Assembly (NCBI GenBank): GCA_020345785.1
Contig: CP070771.1
Span: 1,250,598-1,257,536 of the forward strand
Reading direction: 5' to 3'
DNA: 6,939 nucleotides
Source of the DNA: Desulfobacterales bacterium
GTDB taxonomy: Bacteria; Desulfobacterota; Desulfobacteria; Desulfobacterales; JAFDCJ01
This document shows, piece by piece, positions 1 to 5,815 of the stretch (position 1 is the stretch's first letter; each line of letters starts with the position of its first letter). The notes under the pieces were generated by a model. That model was not told where the DNA came from. It saw only the letters and a program-made list of their open reading frames with translations, and ran no database searches. A program made the translations under genes and the position numbers.

Positions 1-836
1 CCATCCATGACGTTTTCACAGGAAAACTTGGCGCCGCCGCCGGATGTATTCAAGTATACCGGCTTGTCCCGCTTGGCCCGTTGATTAAATTCCTGGACTG
101 CCGCTGCGGTGCCCGTGTCCATTACGTCCCACATTCCCATAATCCCACATATGTCCGGATTCGCCTGCAGAATTGTAGCTGTGATGTTACGGGCTTTGGT
201 CGCATCCCAGTCCGCAGCCTGGTCGGCCACGATTTTTATTTCCGGATGCTTGGACAGAACATTCTCGATGCCTTTCCTGGCAAAGCCACTGGCTCCCGAG
301 GTAACAACACCCTGCACAATTGCCACCTTGCCGCTTGTACCCGAGCCTTCGCCGCAGAACTTAACGATTCGTTCCGCCTGCATTTCACCGATCCGTGTAT
401 AGTCGGCACCCGCGAATCCGGAACTTCCCATGCTCGATCTCATATTAACCGAGATTATATAAATACCGGCCTTTTCGGCTCTCTGGATGAGCCTGGCATA
501 AGAATTCACATCAGGATTATGAACAACGATAACGTCCGGTTTCTCTGAGATCAGGGAGGTAATCGCCTGGGCTCCGGCATCGATATTCCAATTTGGATCA
601 CGTATTGAAAACTCCATTCCCACGTCGGTTGCCAGGCTTCTCAGAGTAGCGGCCCAACCTTCCGTCAAGTCAAAGCCCATGGCAACGGGGACAAACACAA
701 TCTTTTTTCCCTTGAGTGCTTTATAATAATCGAGCCGCGCCGGATCTTCAACGCCCGCTGCCATGGCGTTTTGAAGCATCGCCGCACCCATGACGAATGA
801 AATTAATAAGCATAAAATTACCCATCTCTTTTTCAT
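1..836 (-). CDS. Sugar-type ABC transporter periplasmic substrate-binding protein (C-terminus cut by window edge)
   Basis: This is a periplasmic binding protein of the ribose/xylose-like class (Peripla_BP_4 type), which would capture a sugar or related small ligand and deliver it to an ABC permease. The start MKKRWVI lies 7 nt after a perfect AAGGAGG. Residues 1-26 form a signal peptide (MKK, then a hydrophobic stretch, ending AMA before AG). The mature part opens with KKIVFVPVAMG (about residues 43-53), the first beta strand of this fold. The ligand-cleft pattern follows: ITSLISEKPDVIVVHNPD, then AGIYIISVN, then a GADYTRIGEMQAE segment and GKVAIVQG. This order is typical of the family. About 278 residues are present; family members are usually 310-370, so only the end is missing. 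The substrate cannot be told from sequence. The gene sits downstream of a permease relic, and no ATPase gene is visible, so the transporter may no longer be complete here. Confidence 0.9.
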   Translation of the reverse strand, partial: MKKRWVILCLLISFVMGAAMLQNAMAAGVEDPARLDYYKALKGKKIVFVPVAMGFDLTEGWAATLRSLATDVGMEFSIRDPNWNIDAGAQAITSLISEKPDVIVVHNPDVNSYARLIQRAEKAGIYIISVNMRSSMGSSGFAGADYTRIGEMQAERIVKFCGEGSGTSGKVAIVQGVVTSGASGFARKGIENVLSKHPEIKIVADQAADWDATKARNITATILQANPDICGIMGMWDVMDTGTAAAVQEFNQRAKRDKPVYLNTSGGGAKFSCENVMD

Positions 837-843
837 TTTCTTA

Positions 844-850
844 CCTCCTT
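844..850 (-). promoter_or_regulatory. Ribosome binding site of the binding-protein gene
   Basis: A perfect AAGGAGG on the minus strand, 7 nt before the ATG at 836, fixes the start of the binding-protein gene. The esterase gene has the same motif at the same spacing. Confidence 0.85.
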
Positions 851-915
851 TGTTTGTGCTGTTGGTTCTTCTGTTAAACATTTTCGCTTCCACCAATGAG
901 TTATATGTCTCCCTG

Positions 916-1035
916 CTATTCGGTTTGCTCATCGCGGGGATTCAATAGGCTGTCGATGATGATGGCAATCAGCAGAATGCGGCTCTTAATGACATTTTGC
1001 AGGGTGGATTGAATATCCATGCTGATAAAATACAG
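916..1035 (-). pseudogene. C-terminal relic of an ABC sugar permease
   Basis: The minus strand reads ALYFIS then MDIQSTLQNVIKSR, ILLIAIIIDSLLNPRDEQTE and stop. A final hydrophobic helix (ILLIAIII) followed by a short polar tail, with a QNVIK-type lead-in, is how RbsC/XylH-class ABC permeases end. The stop lies 79 nt upstream of the binding-protein start, as expected for a permease to binding-protein operon. An in-frame TAA occurs a little further upstream (about 1054-1056), inside the hairpin loop, and no Shine-Dalgarno precedes the internal ATG at 1020. I therefore read this as the broken 3' end of a permease gene, not a small gene. The family assignment rests on about 40 residues and is an inference; a short single-helix protein is the alternative. 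Confidence 0.55.
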
Positions 1036-1076
1036 AGCCCCGGAGGGCGGAAATTATCACCGCCCGCCTGGGGTTC
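1024..1076 (-). terminator. Rho-independent-type terminator of the esterase gene
   Basis: Bases 1035-1050 pair with 1060-1076 around a 9-nt loop: about 15-16 pairs, very GC-rich, with one A-G mismatch and one bulged base. On the minus strand the stem starts about 18 nt after the esterase stop codon and is followed by a T-rich tail (TGTATTTTAT). It should end esterase transcription just before the permease relic and the binding-protein gene. Its tail overlaps the edge of the permease homology. Confidence 0.75.
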
Positions 1077-1094
1077 AGTTTAGTGCCTTATCTG

Positions 1095-3029
1095 CTATGG
1101 AATTAGTCCAAAAGCATCAAAAACAGGTCCGGCTTCTGGGGGAAAACTGGCTCTTGCCTCCTGAATATCTTGGGAATAATTGTCCATGGCCGTGGTGCTC
1201 TCCACACTAAGATCATAGGTGGTGAGATTGGCATCGAACACTATCACTTTCGGTTCTCCAACCGCGTTGGACCACTGGGGCCACTCCGGTCGAGGTAAGC
1301 CAATCGAGTTGGGATCTCCTGTCCATACAAACGATCCCAGATAATCCATCATTGCACCCTGGAGCGCCTCACGACCGGGCCGATTGGTCTCTGAGAAACC
1401 CCAGCCAAAGAGGTCGTCGTCCCAACCGAAGAAGAAAGCAATCTCCGCGGCGTGGCAAGAGTCGACCAGCGTCCTGAAAACTTCTTTCTCCGGATCGCCT
1501 CCGCCCCCCCATTGGAAGACATAACTGTAAACCGGATTCTCATCATTTTCGTCCTTGATTGCAGCCGCCGGCTGGTCTGCGCCCCGGTCCCGCCACTGGC
1601 GACTCCAAAGACCCCCTATTGTTTCATAAAGATCCTTGTCCTCTGCGGTAGGTAACACGTCATCGAGTGTCAGGTCGCCCGGGTCAAAGACCCTAAATGC
1701 ATCGCCCCAGGAGTAATCGCCCGATGGAAAACCAAGGGACTTAATATAGGCACCGTAGTATCGCAAATATGCCTTGTACTCGTAACGATTGGTTCCGATC
1801 AGCAGGGGCACTCGGTTGTGTTTTCCACTCGCGATTGTGGCATAAAAGCCTTCAGCCGGGACAACGGTGCCATCGAGGAAAGGTGCCGAGCTCGCTCCTG
1901 CCGCGATGTGGGCTGCCATGATTTCTTCAGCAGACTTCCATCTGAGGTAATCCTCGATCTCGTCGTTGGTCATGCCTTCCCGATATGCTGCGGCATCCGT
2001 CTCATTAACGGCGGTTCCGTCATCAACGAGGAGCCACTCGATCATCGCATTTGTCTTGGGGTCCCCTGTAGTCTTTGTGTTGAAGGTGTGTGAAGGCGGT
2101 CCGCCGCTCTCCACGACAGCAGATCTAAAGAGACCCGAAGCCAAGGGCGATATGAGCAGGGTAAGCGTGTCCAGCGCACCTGCCGACTCACCGCCCAGGG
2201 TAACACGTTGAGGATTCCCGCCGAATGCACCTATGTTTTCTTTGATCCACTTAAGCGCTTGAATTTGGTCGAGGATGCCGAAATTCCCGGATGCGTCCAG
2301 TTCATTTTCGTCATCCCGAAAAGCAGGGTGAGAGAGCCAGCCGAAGGGACCCAGACGGTATTGGACAACCACGACAATGATGTTCTCTCTTTTGGCCAGT
2401 GCTGCCCCGTCGTAGCTCTTGGCGCCACCGAAAACATTGGATCCGCCGTGAAGCCATACATAGACGGGAATTTTTTTGTCATCTGTGTCAGGGCGGTAAA
2501 TATCTACGTAAAGGCAATCCTCACTCCCTACAATCTCCTCCGAGCGAATCCACGTGCGGCTTGTCAACTGTTGAGTGCACTCGCTGCAAGGTTCCGTAGC
2601 ATCTCTGACGCCCGCCCAATGTTCAGGGTTCTCGGGGGCGGTCCAGCGAAGCTCTCCCAACGGTGGTCTCGCAAATGGGACGCCTTTCCAAACCCAGCTT
2701 CCGTTGCTCTCCTGGTAGCCCTTGAGTTTGCCGTATTTAGTCTTTATAATTTTTTTGTTCCATCTATCCTTACGCGCGTGTTTAGGAGGACCCCACGACG
2801 GTGGTCTCTTAAATGGGACGCTTTTCCAAACCCAGCTTCCGTTGCTCTCTTGGTAGCCCTTGAGTTGGCCGTATTTAGTCTCTATAATCTTTGTGTTCCA
2901 GTTATCATTGCGCGCGTGTTCAGGAGGACCCCAAGACAGTTGCTTCCCCTGTCCTTGACCTGCGATCGCGACGCCACAAGCGAAGAAAAGAAACACTCCG
3001 AGAATCGTAATAGCAATGGCCCTTTTCAT
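1095..3029 (-). CDS. Secreted type-B carboxylesterase with N-terminal tandem duplication
   Basis: This alpha/beta-hydrolase of the carboxylesterase type B / cholinesterase family (PF00135) would hydrolyse carboxylic esters outside the cytoplasm. The start chosen (MKRAIAI) has AAGGAGG 7 nt upstream; the ATG at 3080 in the same frame lacks one. Residues 1-24 form a signal peptide ending AIAG. Residues 32-77 and 78-123 are two 46-residue tandem copies of the family's N-terminal region; only the second runs into the canonical PPLGELRW. The catalytic set is complete: oxyanion-hole HGGS (194-197), nucleophile Ser282 in GGESAGA, acid Glu417 in GTNRYEY and His526 in CHAAEIAFFFG. SEDCLY (169-174), with Cys148/Cys151 upstream, matches the conserved disulfide region. 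The length of 644 aa is above the usual 500-560, mostly because of the duplication. The natural ester is unknown. The gene is divergent from the TetR-type regulator and has its own terminator. Confidence 0.95.
   Translation of the reverse strand: MKRAIAITILGVFLFFACGVAIAGQGQGKQLSWGPPEHARNDNWNTKIIETKYGQLKGYQESNGSWVWKSVPFKRPPSWGPPKHARKDRWNKKIIKTKYGKLKGYQESNGSWVWKGVPFARPPLGELRWTAPENPEHWAGVRDATEPCSECTQQLTSRTWIRSEEIVGSEDCLYVDIYRPDTDDKKIPVYVWLHGGSNVFGGAKSYDGAALAKRENIIVVVVQYRLGPFGWLSHPAFRDDENELDASGNFGILDQIQALKWIKENIGAFGGNPQRVTLGGESAGALDTLTLLISPLASGLFRSAVVESGGPPSHTFNTKTTGDPKTNAMIEWLLVDDGTAVNETDAAAYREGMTNDEIEDYLRWKSAEEIMAAHIAAGASSAPFLDGTVVPAEGFYATIASGKHNRVPLLIGTNRYEYKAYLRYYGAYIKSLGFPSGDYSWGDAFRVFDPGDLTLDDVLPTAEDKDLYETIGGLWSRQWRDRGADQPAAAIKDENDENPVYSYVFQWGGGGDPEKEVFRTLVDSCHAAEIAFFFGWDDDLFGWGFSETNRPGREALQGAMMDYLGSFVWTGDPNSIGLPRPEWPQWSNAVGEPKVIVFDANLTTYDLSVESTTAMDNYSQDIQEARASFPPEAGPVFDAFGLIP
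2661..2936 (-). repeat. Two tandem 138-bp direct repeats inside the esterase gene
   Basis: Copy 1 is 2661-2798 and copy 2 is 2799-2936, both beginning CGGTGGTCTC on the plus strand, with a period of exactly 138 bp (46 codons). By hand I count about 14 differences (roughly 90% identity). The encoded copies differ at 8 of 46 residues. The repeat keeps the reading frame. Confidence 0.95.
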
Positions 3030-3036
3030 AGCGTTG

Positions 3037-3043
3037 CCTCCTT
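3037..3043 (-). promoter_or_regulatory. Ribosome binding site deciding the esterase start
   Basis: AAGGAGG on the minus strand, 7 nt before the ATG at 3029. It places the start at the signal-peptide methionine and argues against the in-frame ATG 17 codons upstream. Confidence 0.85.
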
Positions 3044-3085
3044 TATAGACTTGATTAGAACCTCCACGTTGGTTTGCCATAGCTC

Positions 3086-3131
3086 TTTGCGAGCACCGAC
3101 CTCTGCCTTTTCAATTCGTAGTCCTCGCAAA
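3086..3131 (-). promoter_or_regulatory. Long-range inverted repeat in the esterase leader
   Basis: TTTGCGAG (3086-3093) and CTCGCAAA (3124-3131) are perfect 8-bp arms around a 30-nt middle that also contains a GAC/GTC pair. In esterase mRNA this would form a stem about 55 nt upstream of the start codon. I do not recognise it as a known riboswitch. Confidence 0.4.
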
Positions 3132-3389
3132 CACTTTACTCATATTTTTTTCCGATCACCCCCTTACTTTCCAGCTACGGGTTCACGCCATGAACGCAAA
3201 AAGCCCCGACGGACTTTGTATTTGAAAAGACTGTTGACTCTAAGTGGGCTAATTATATCAGGCTACATCATTTCGAAAGTAAAGGATCAGACAGCACCTG
3301 TTCATAAAAGCTTATTATGTTACATCCGAAAATACGGTTAAGGCTCAAATTTAGAATTAGAAAAGATATAGAAATGGAATACGGATTGA

Positions 3390-3418
3390 ACACTATTCTA
3401 TTATAAAATGGCTGTCAA
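3390..3418 (-). promoter_or_regulatory. Candidate sigma-70 promoter for the esterase
   Basis: Read on the minus strand, a perfect TTGACA (3413-3418) is followed after 17 nt by TAGTGT (3390-3395), which matches the -10 consensus at only three positions. It would give a leader of about 350 nt. The weak -10 could mean dependence on an activator, or that the real promoter is elsewhere. Confidence 0.3.
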
Positions 3419-3421
3419 GAT

Positions 3422-3436
3422 CTAATTGGCAATTAG
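3422..3436. promoter_or_regulatory. Perfect 15-bp palindrome, candidate TetR-type operator
   Basis: CTAATTG-G-CAATTAG is a perfect 7-1-7 inverted repeat. It begins 3 bp upstream of the TTGACA box of the candidate esterase promoter and lies in the region shared with the divergent TetR-type gene. Size and symmetry suit a TetR-family operator; the link to this regulator is inferred from position only. Confidence 0.45.
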
Positions 3437-3450
3437 TATAACTTACCGTA

Positions 3451-3465
3451 ATAAAATAATTTTAT
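3451..3465. repeat. Second 15-bp palindrome, AT only
   Basis: ATAAAAT-A-ATTTTAT is another perfect 7-1-7 inverted repeat, centred 29 bp from the palindrome at 3422-3436. It consists only of A and T, so chance is a real explanation in this AT-rich stretch. Confidence 0.3.
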
Positions 3466-3550
3466 AGTTTTTTGTGGACATTTTAAGGTAATTTTTCCTC
3501 TATTCAAATTTTATTTTTTCTTGAATATTACTCAAATATGACGAATAATG

Positions 3551-3578
3551 TTGCCAAATTCAAAAAAAAGGCTATAGA
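3551..3578 (+). promoter_or_regulatory. Candidate promoter of the TetR-type regulator gene
   Basis: TTGCCA (3551-3556), a 16-nt spacer and TATAGA (3573-3578) form a plausible sigma-70 promoter about 75-80 nt before the start. TATAGT at 3581-3586 is an alternative -10. A short inverted repeat, CTATA-GATT-TATAG (3572-3585), overlaps the -10 and could be an autoregulatory site, though it is short and AT-rich. Confidence 0.45.
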
Positions 3579-3658
3579 TTTATAGTCGTTTTGAAAACCA
3601 TCCTTTTTACGGCAGGACTTTTTCAAATTGGGTTTACTGATTTTGCAAGAGGAAGTTA

Positions 3659-4831
3659 ATGATGAGCGAAAAGAGGCAAAAAATTCTAGATGCGGCTGAG
3701 CGTATTATGTCTGCAAAGGGGCGAGGCGCTACGATTAGTGAAATAAGCGCTGCTTCGGGAGTTACAGATTCTGTGCTCTATCATTATTTCAAAAATAAAG
3801 AGGACCTACTTTTCTCTGTCGCACAAGAGCATCTTAGGGATGCACTCGAGAAATTGAATGAACAACTCCAGGGTATCATGGATCCGGTCAATCAGCTTAG
3901 TAAGTTGATATGGTTCCAACTGTATTACCATGATGCCCACCCTGACTATGGCAATCTCCTGTTGTTCGAATGTCGCTCAAACAAGAGATTTATGATTCAT
4001 GAGGCTTACGGATTGATTAAGCGTTGGTCCGCTATCGGAATAGAAATTCTCAACAATGGGATTTCAGATGGTTCTTTCCGTAAAGACCTTGCCCTCCCAA
4101 TTGTTCGTGACGCAATTTTTGGATTGGTGGACATGGAAAATATTCAGCACCTGACAACCCGGGAGCAGCTGCAGGCACATACGGATCTGGATGCCATTTT
4201 GGATCTGGTGCTGCCGATGATTCGACCAGAAGCAGGGGAGAGTGTCATTAAAGGTGACAAGGCTGGCAGAATACTGGAGTCTGCTCTAAAAGTTTTCGCC
4301 GCAAAAGGATTTCAGAACGCTACGATACAGGAGATCTCAAAATCGGCCTCTGTCTCTGAGGGAACTATTTACGAATATTTTAACAACAAAGAAGATTTGC
4401 TCTATTCCATACTTGAGCGGCAATTTCACAACAACCTGAATTTGCTTGATGAGTTGTTTGAAGTCAGAACCCCGCTGCGCAAATTAAAACGCTTCATGCG
4501 CTATCATTTCACGGTCTATCTTACTCAGCCGGCTTTTGTGAAAGTCTTTTTGTTTGATGCGATTTACAATTCCGGATTTTATACCTCAAACGCCTATCAA
4601 CCCTTAAAGCAATACATCGAAAGCATCGATGAGATTCTTGACGAGGGTAAAGAGGACGGCAGCATACGCCCGGAAATCAACAATCGTGTATTCAGAAATC
4701 TTTTTATGGGAATCTTCAGCCACATGGCCTTGAGGTGGCTGTTTACGGAAAAAGGCAGCCAGACTGATAAAAACGAAGAGATTAATGCGGCCATTGCCCT
4801 TTTAAGCCGATCCGTTGCAACAACCAGATAG
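3659..4831 (+). CDS. Tandem (double) TetR-family transcriptional regulator
   Basis: A DNA-binding regulator made of two TetR-type proteins in one 390-aa chain; single TetR proteins are usually 190-220 aa. Unit 1 has its HTH at about residues 7-53 (TISEISAASGV, then VLYHYFKNKEDLL) and a ligand/dimer-type helical domain to about 190. Unit 2 begins near 200 with KAGRILESALKVFAAKGF, has the second HTH at about 203-250 (TIQEISKSASV, then TIYEYFNNKEDLL) and a second helical domain to the end. Both HTHs keep the family's Y-x-Y/H-F-x-NKEDLL signature, so neither looks decayed. Tandem ATGs at 3659 and 3662 both follow AAGAGGA; the second has the better spacing (8 nt). TetR proteins normally repress as homodimers and release DNA on binding a small ligand; a tethered pair acting as a pseudo-dimer is my inference. 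Divergent orientation points to the esterase and itself as targets. Confidence 0.92.
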   Translation: MMSEKRQKILDAAERIMSAKGRGATISEISAASGVTDSVLYHYFKNKEDLLFSVAQEHLRDALEKLNEQLQGIMDPVNQLSKLIWFQLYYHDAHPDYGNLLLFECRSNKRFMIHEAYGLIKRWSAIGIEILNNGISDGSFRKDLALPIVRDAIFGLVDMENIQHLTTREQLQAHTDLDAILDLVLPMIRPEAGESVIKGDKAGRILESALKVFAAKGFQNATIQEISKSASVSEGTIYEYFNNKEDLLYSILERQFHNNLNLLDELFEVRTPLRKLKRFMRYHFTVYLTQPAFVKVFLFDAIYNSGFYTSNAYQPLKQYIESIDEILDEGKEDGSIRPEINNRVFRNLFMGIFSHMALRWLFTEKGSQTDKNEEINAAIALLSRSVATTR

Positions 4832-4905
4832 CGTCCATCTCCGTGATTTCATAGCGGCGAATTGAGATAGTAGAGAAAATAGGTAAATTATACTTTATTT
4901 GCAGA

Positions 4906-5331
4906 TTATGTTTCGTCGATATGATCTTGGAAAGTCTGTATTGTTATCGCAGCTCGAATATCGGTTTGATTGAGATCGTTTCCTTTGAAAAGCAACGGTT
5001 CCCCTGAATATTTGGCCAGAGCATAAGCACAGCAGTCTCCAATGTTTAATCCTGCTGGGTGGTTACCTTTGCCGAATTTCCTCCAGGCAGTCCTTGCCAG
5101 TTCAGCCTGATCAGCATTCATGGCAACGATTTCTATTTGAGCACGATGCAAAAGCAAATCAAGTTCCCGGCCGCCGGCCTCTCCTTTTCTGGCTTCAACG
5201 ACAATCCCGGTCTCCAAGGCATTGAAGGCACTGATCAATTTTCGCGATTCATCTGCAACTGCTCTGGAAAAAGATAACGCTTCCGGCTCACCAAACAGTA
5301 TCGCAATCAATGCAGAGGTGTCGATAACCAT
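4906..5331 (-). CDS. vapC: VapC-type PIN-domain ribonuclease toxin
   Basis: Toxin of a type II toxin-antitoxin pair. PIN-domain VapC proteins are Mg2+-dependent endoribonucleases that cut specific RNAs, often tRNA or rRNA, when freed from the antitoxin. The length of 141 aa is normal. The acidic active-site residues are present: Asp4 in MVIDTSALIA, Glu40 in FNALETGIVVEAR, Asp99 in LNIGDCCAYALA and Asp119 in FKGNDLNQTDI. The LNIGDC and LLFKGND motifs place it near the VapC28/VapC30-like subgroup. The ATG overlaps the vapB stop as TAATG, so the two are translationally coupled. It converges with the regulator gene across 74 bp in which I see no clear terminator. Nothing suggests inactivation. 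Confidence 0.93.
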   Translation of the reverse strand: MVIDTSALIAILFGEPEALSFSRAVADESRKLISAFNALETGIVVEARKGEAGGRELDLLLHRAQIEIVAMNADQAELARTAWRKFGKGNHPAGLNIGDCCAYALAKYSGEPLLFKGNDLNQTDIRAAITIQTFQDHIDET

Positions 5332-5585
5332 TATTCTGGAACTCCTTTCGGGCCGTAGCCTAATATTTCGTCGGGGGAACGCTGATCTTGATCGGGTATT
5401 TCACTGCAGCGCTTGGAAATTTTCATTATCTCTTCAGCCAGGTCAATGGCCGCGGAACGCCCGCGCAGACGTTGCAGTCTTTCTTCCAGAGCGCGAGTGA
5501 TCGCCTGCGTAATATTTTCCCCGCTTTCAGCTGCAAGCTCCCGGGCCAGTTTTTCGGCCTTAGAATTTCTTATACTTAGAGCCAT
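5331..5585 (-). CDS. vapB: VapB-type antitoxin (Rv0623-like)
   Basis: The antitoxin partner of the neighbouring VapC would bind and block the nuclease and, with it, repress its own promoter. I start it at MALSIRN, the usual beginning of this family, with GGAG about 8 nt upstream; the ATG 10 codons earlier would add a basic extension that the family lacks. The 84-aa protein has an N-terminal DNA-binding and dimerising segment (about 1-40: LARELAAESGENITQAITRALEERL) typical of Rv0623-like VapB proteins. Its C-terminal tail ends SPDEILGYGPKGVPE, and such tails usually insert into the VapC active site. It is the first gene of the pair and is read from the promoter at 5718-5747. Confidence 0.9.
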   Translation of the reverse strand: MALSIRNSKAEKLARELAAESGENITQAITRALEERLQRLRGRSAAIDLAEEIMKISKRCSEIPDQDQRSPDEILGYGPKGVPE

Positions 5586-5700
5586 TTTTTTCTCCGATTT
5601 AATCCGCCGGACCAAAATTGAGCATTCTCAGCAATTTCAATCGAGCTATTATGTTTTACCCAAACTGAGTATCGCTATTTTAAAAACAGAATAATTAGCG

Positions 5701-5725
5701 TATATATTTTACAAAAAAATATATA
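5701..5725. promoter_or_regulatory. Inverted repeat over the vapBC -10 box, candidate VapBC operator
   Basis: TATATATTTT (5701-5710) and AAAATATATA (5716-5725) are perfect 10-bp arms around a 5-nt loop, and they cover the -10 of the vapBC promoter. Toxin-antitoxin complexes usually bind such repeats to autoregulate. The arms are only A and T, so some of the symmetry may be chance. A smaller CGCTA...TAGCG pair (5673-5677 and 5696-5700) lies next to it. Confidence 0.45.
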
Positions 5726-5747
5726 TTATGCACAAATGATTTGTCAA
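5718..5747 (-). promoter_or_regulatory. Sigma-70-type promoter of vapBC
   Basis: The minus strand carries a perfect TTGACA (5742-5747) and, 18 nt on, TATATT (5718-5723); TATATA with a 16-nt spacer is an alternative -10. The vapB start is about 130 nt downstream. It is the best consensus promoter in the window. Confidence 0.65.
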
Positions 5748-5815
5748 GCGATTATCAGGGCTCCAAATAGATTGCAGCACGCCAACACGCCGACATTACC
5801 AATAAATGTAACTGA

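Larger units (their letters stand above)
3030..3658. other. 629-bp AT-rich divergent regulatory region
   Basis: No convincing protein gene lies here. The part near the esterase (3030-3240) has mixed composition and may be its leader. The part from about 3340 to 3650 is strongly AT-rich and holds palindromes at 3422-3436 and 3451-3465, a 7-bp inverted repeat at 3501-3527 and the regulator promoter at 3551-3578. The size is large for a simple two-gene divergent promoter. Confidence 0.7.

Noticed and set aside
81..548. Plus-strand open frames over the binding-protein gene.
   Set aside because: The minus-strand frame has a signal peptide, a perfect ribosome site and clear family motifs; the plus frames show none.
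2967..3029. Lipoprotein signal around the cysteine in FFACG of the esterase.
   Set aside because: The residues before the cysteine do not fit a usual lipobox, and a signal peptidase I site (AIAG) follows a few residues later.
3030..3080. Earlier in-frame esterase start at 3080.
   Set aside because: It would put 17 polar residues before the signal peptide and has no good ribosome site, while AAGGAGG sits 7 nt before 3029.
3154..3240. Known riboswitch in the esterase leader, such as a c-di-GMP class.
   Set aside because: Purine-rich runs and small hairpins are present, but I cannot align the conserved core of any known class.
2208..3341. A 377-codon plus-strand open frame antisense to the esterase and running past its start.
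   Set aside because: It mirrors the esterase codons over most of its length, has no recognisable domain, no ribosome site, and a low-complexity C-terminal part in the AT-rich leader.
3588..3598. GTTTTGAAAAC palindrome downstream of the regulator promoter.
   Set aside because: It is short and low in complexity, in a region where such palindromes are expected by chance.
4832..4905. Shared terminator between the regulator and vapC.
   Set aside because: I could not find a GC-rich stem with a T run on either strand; only weak AT pairing is present.
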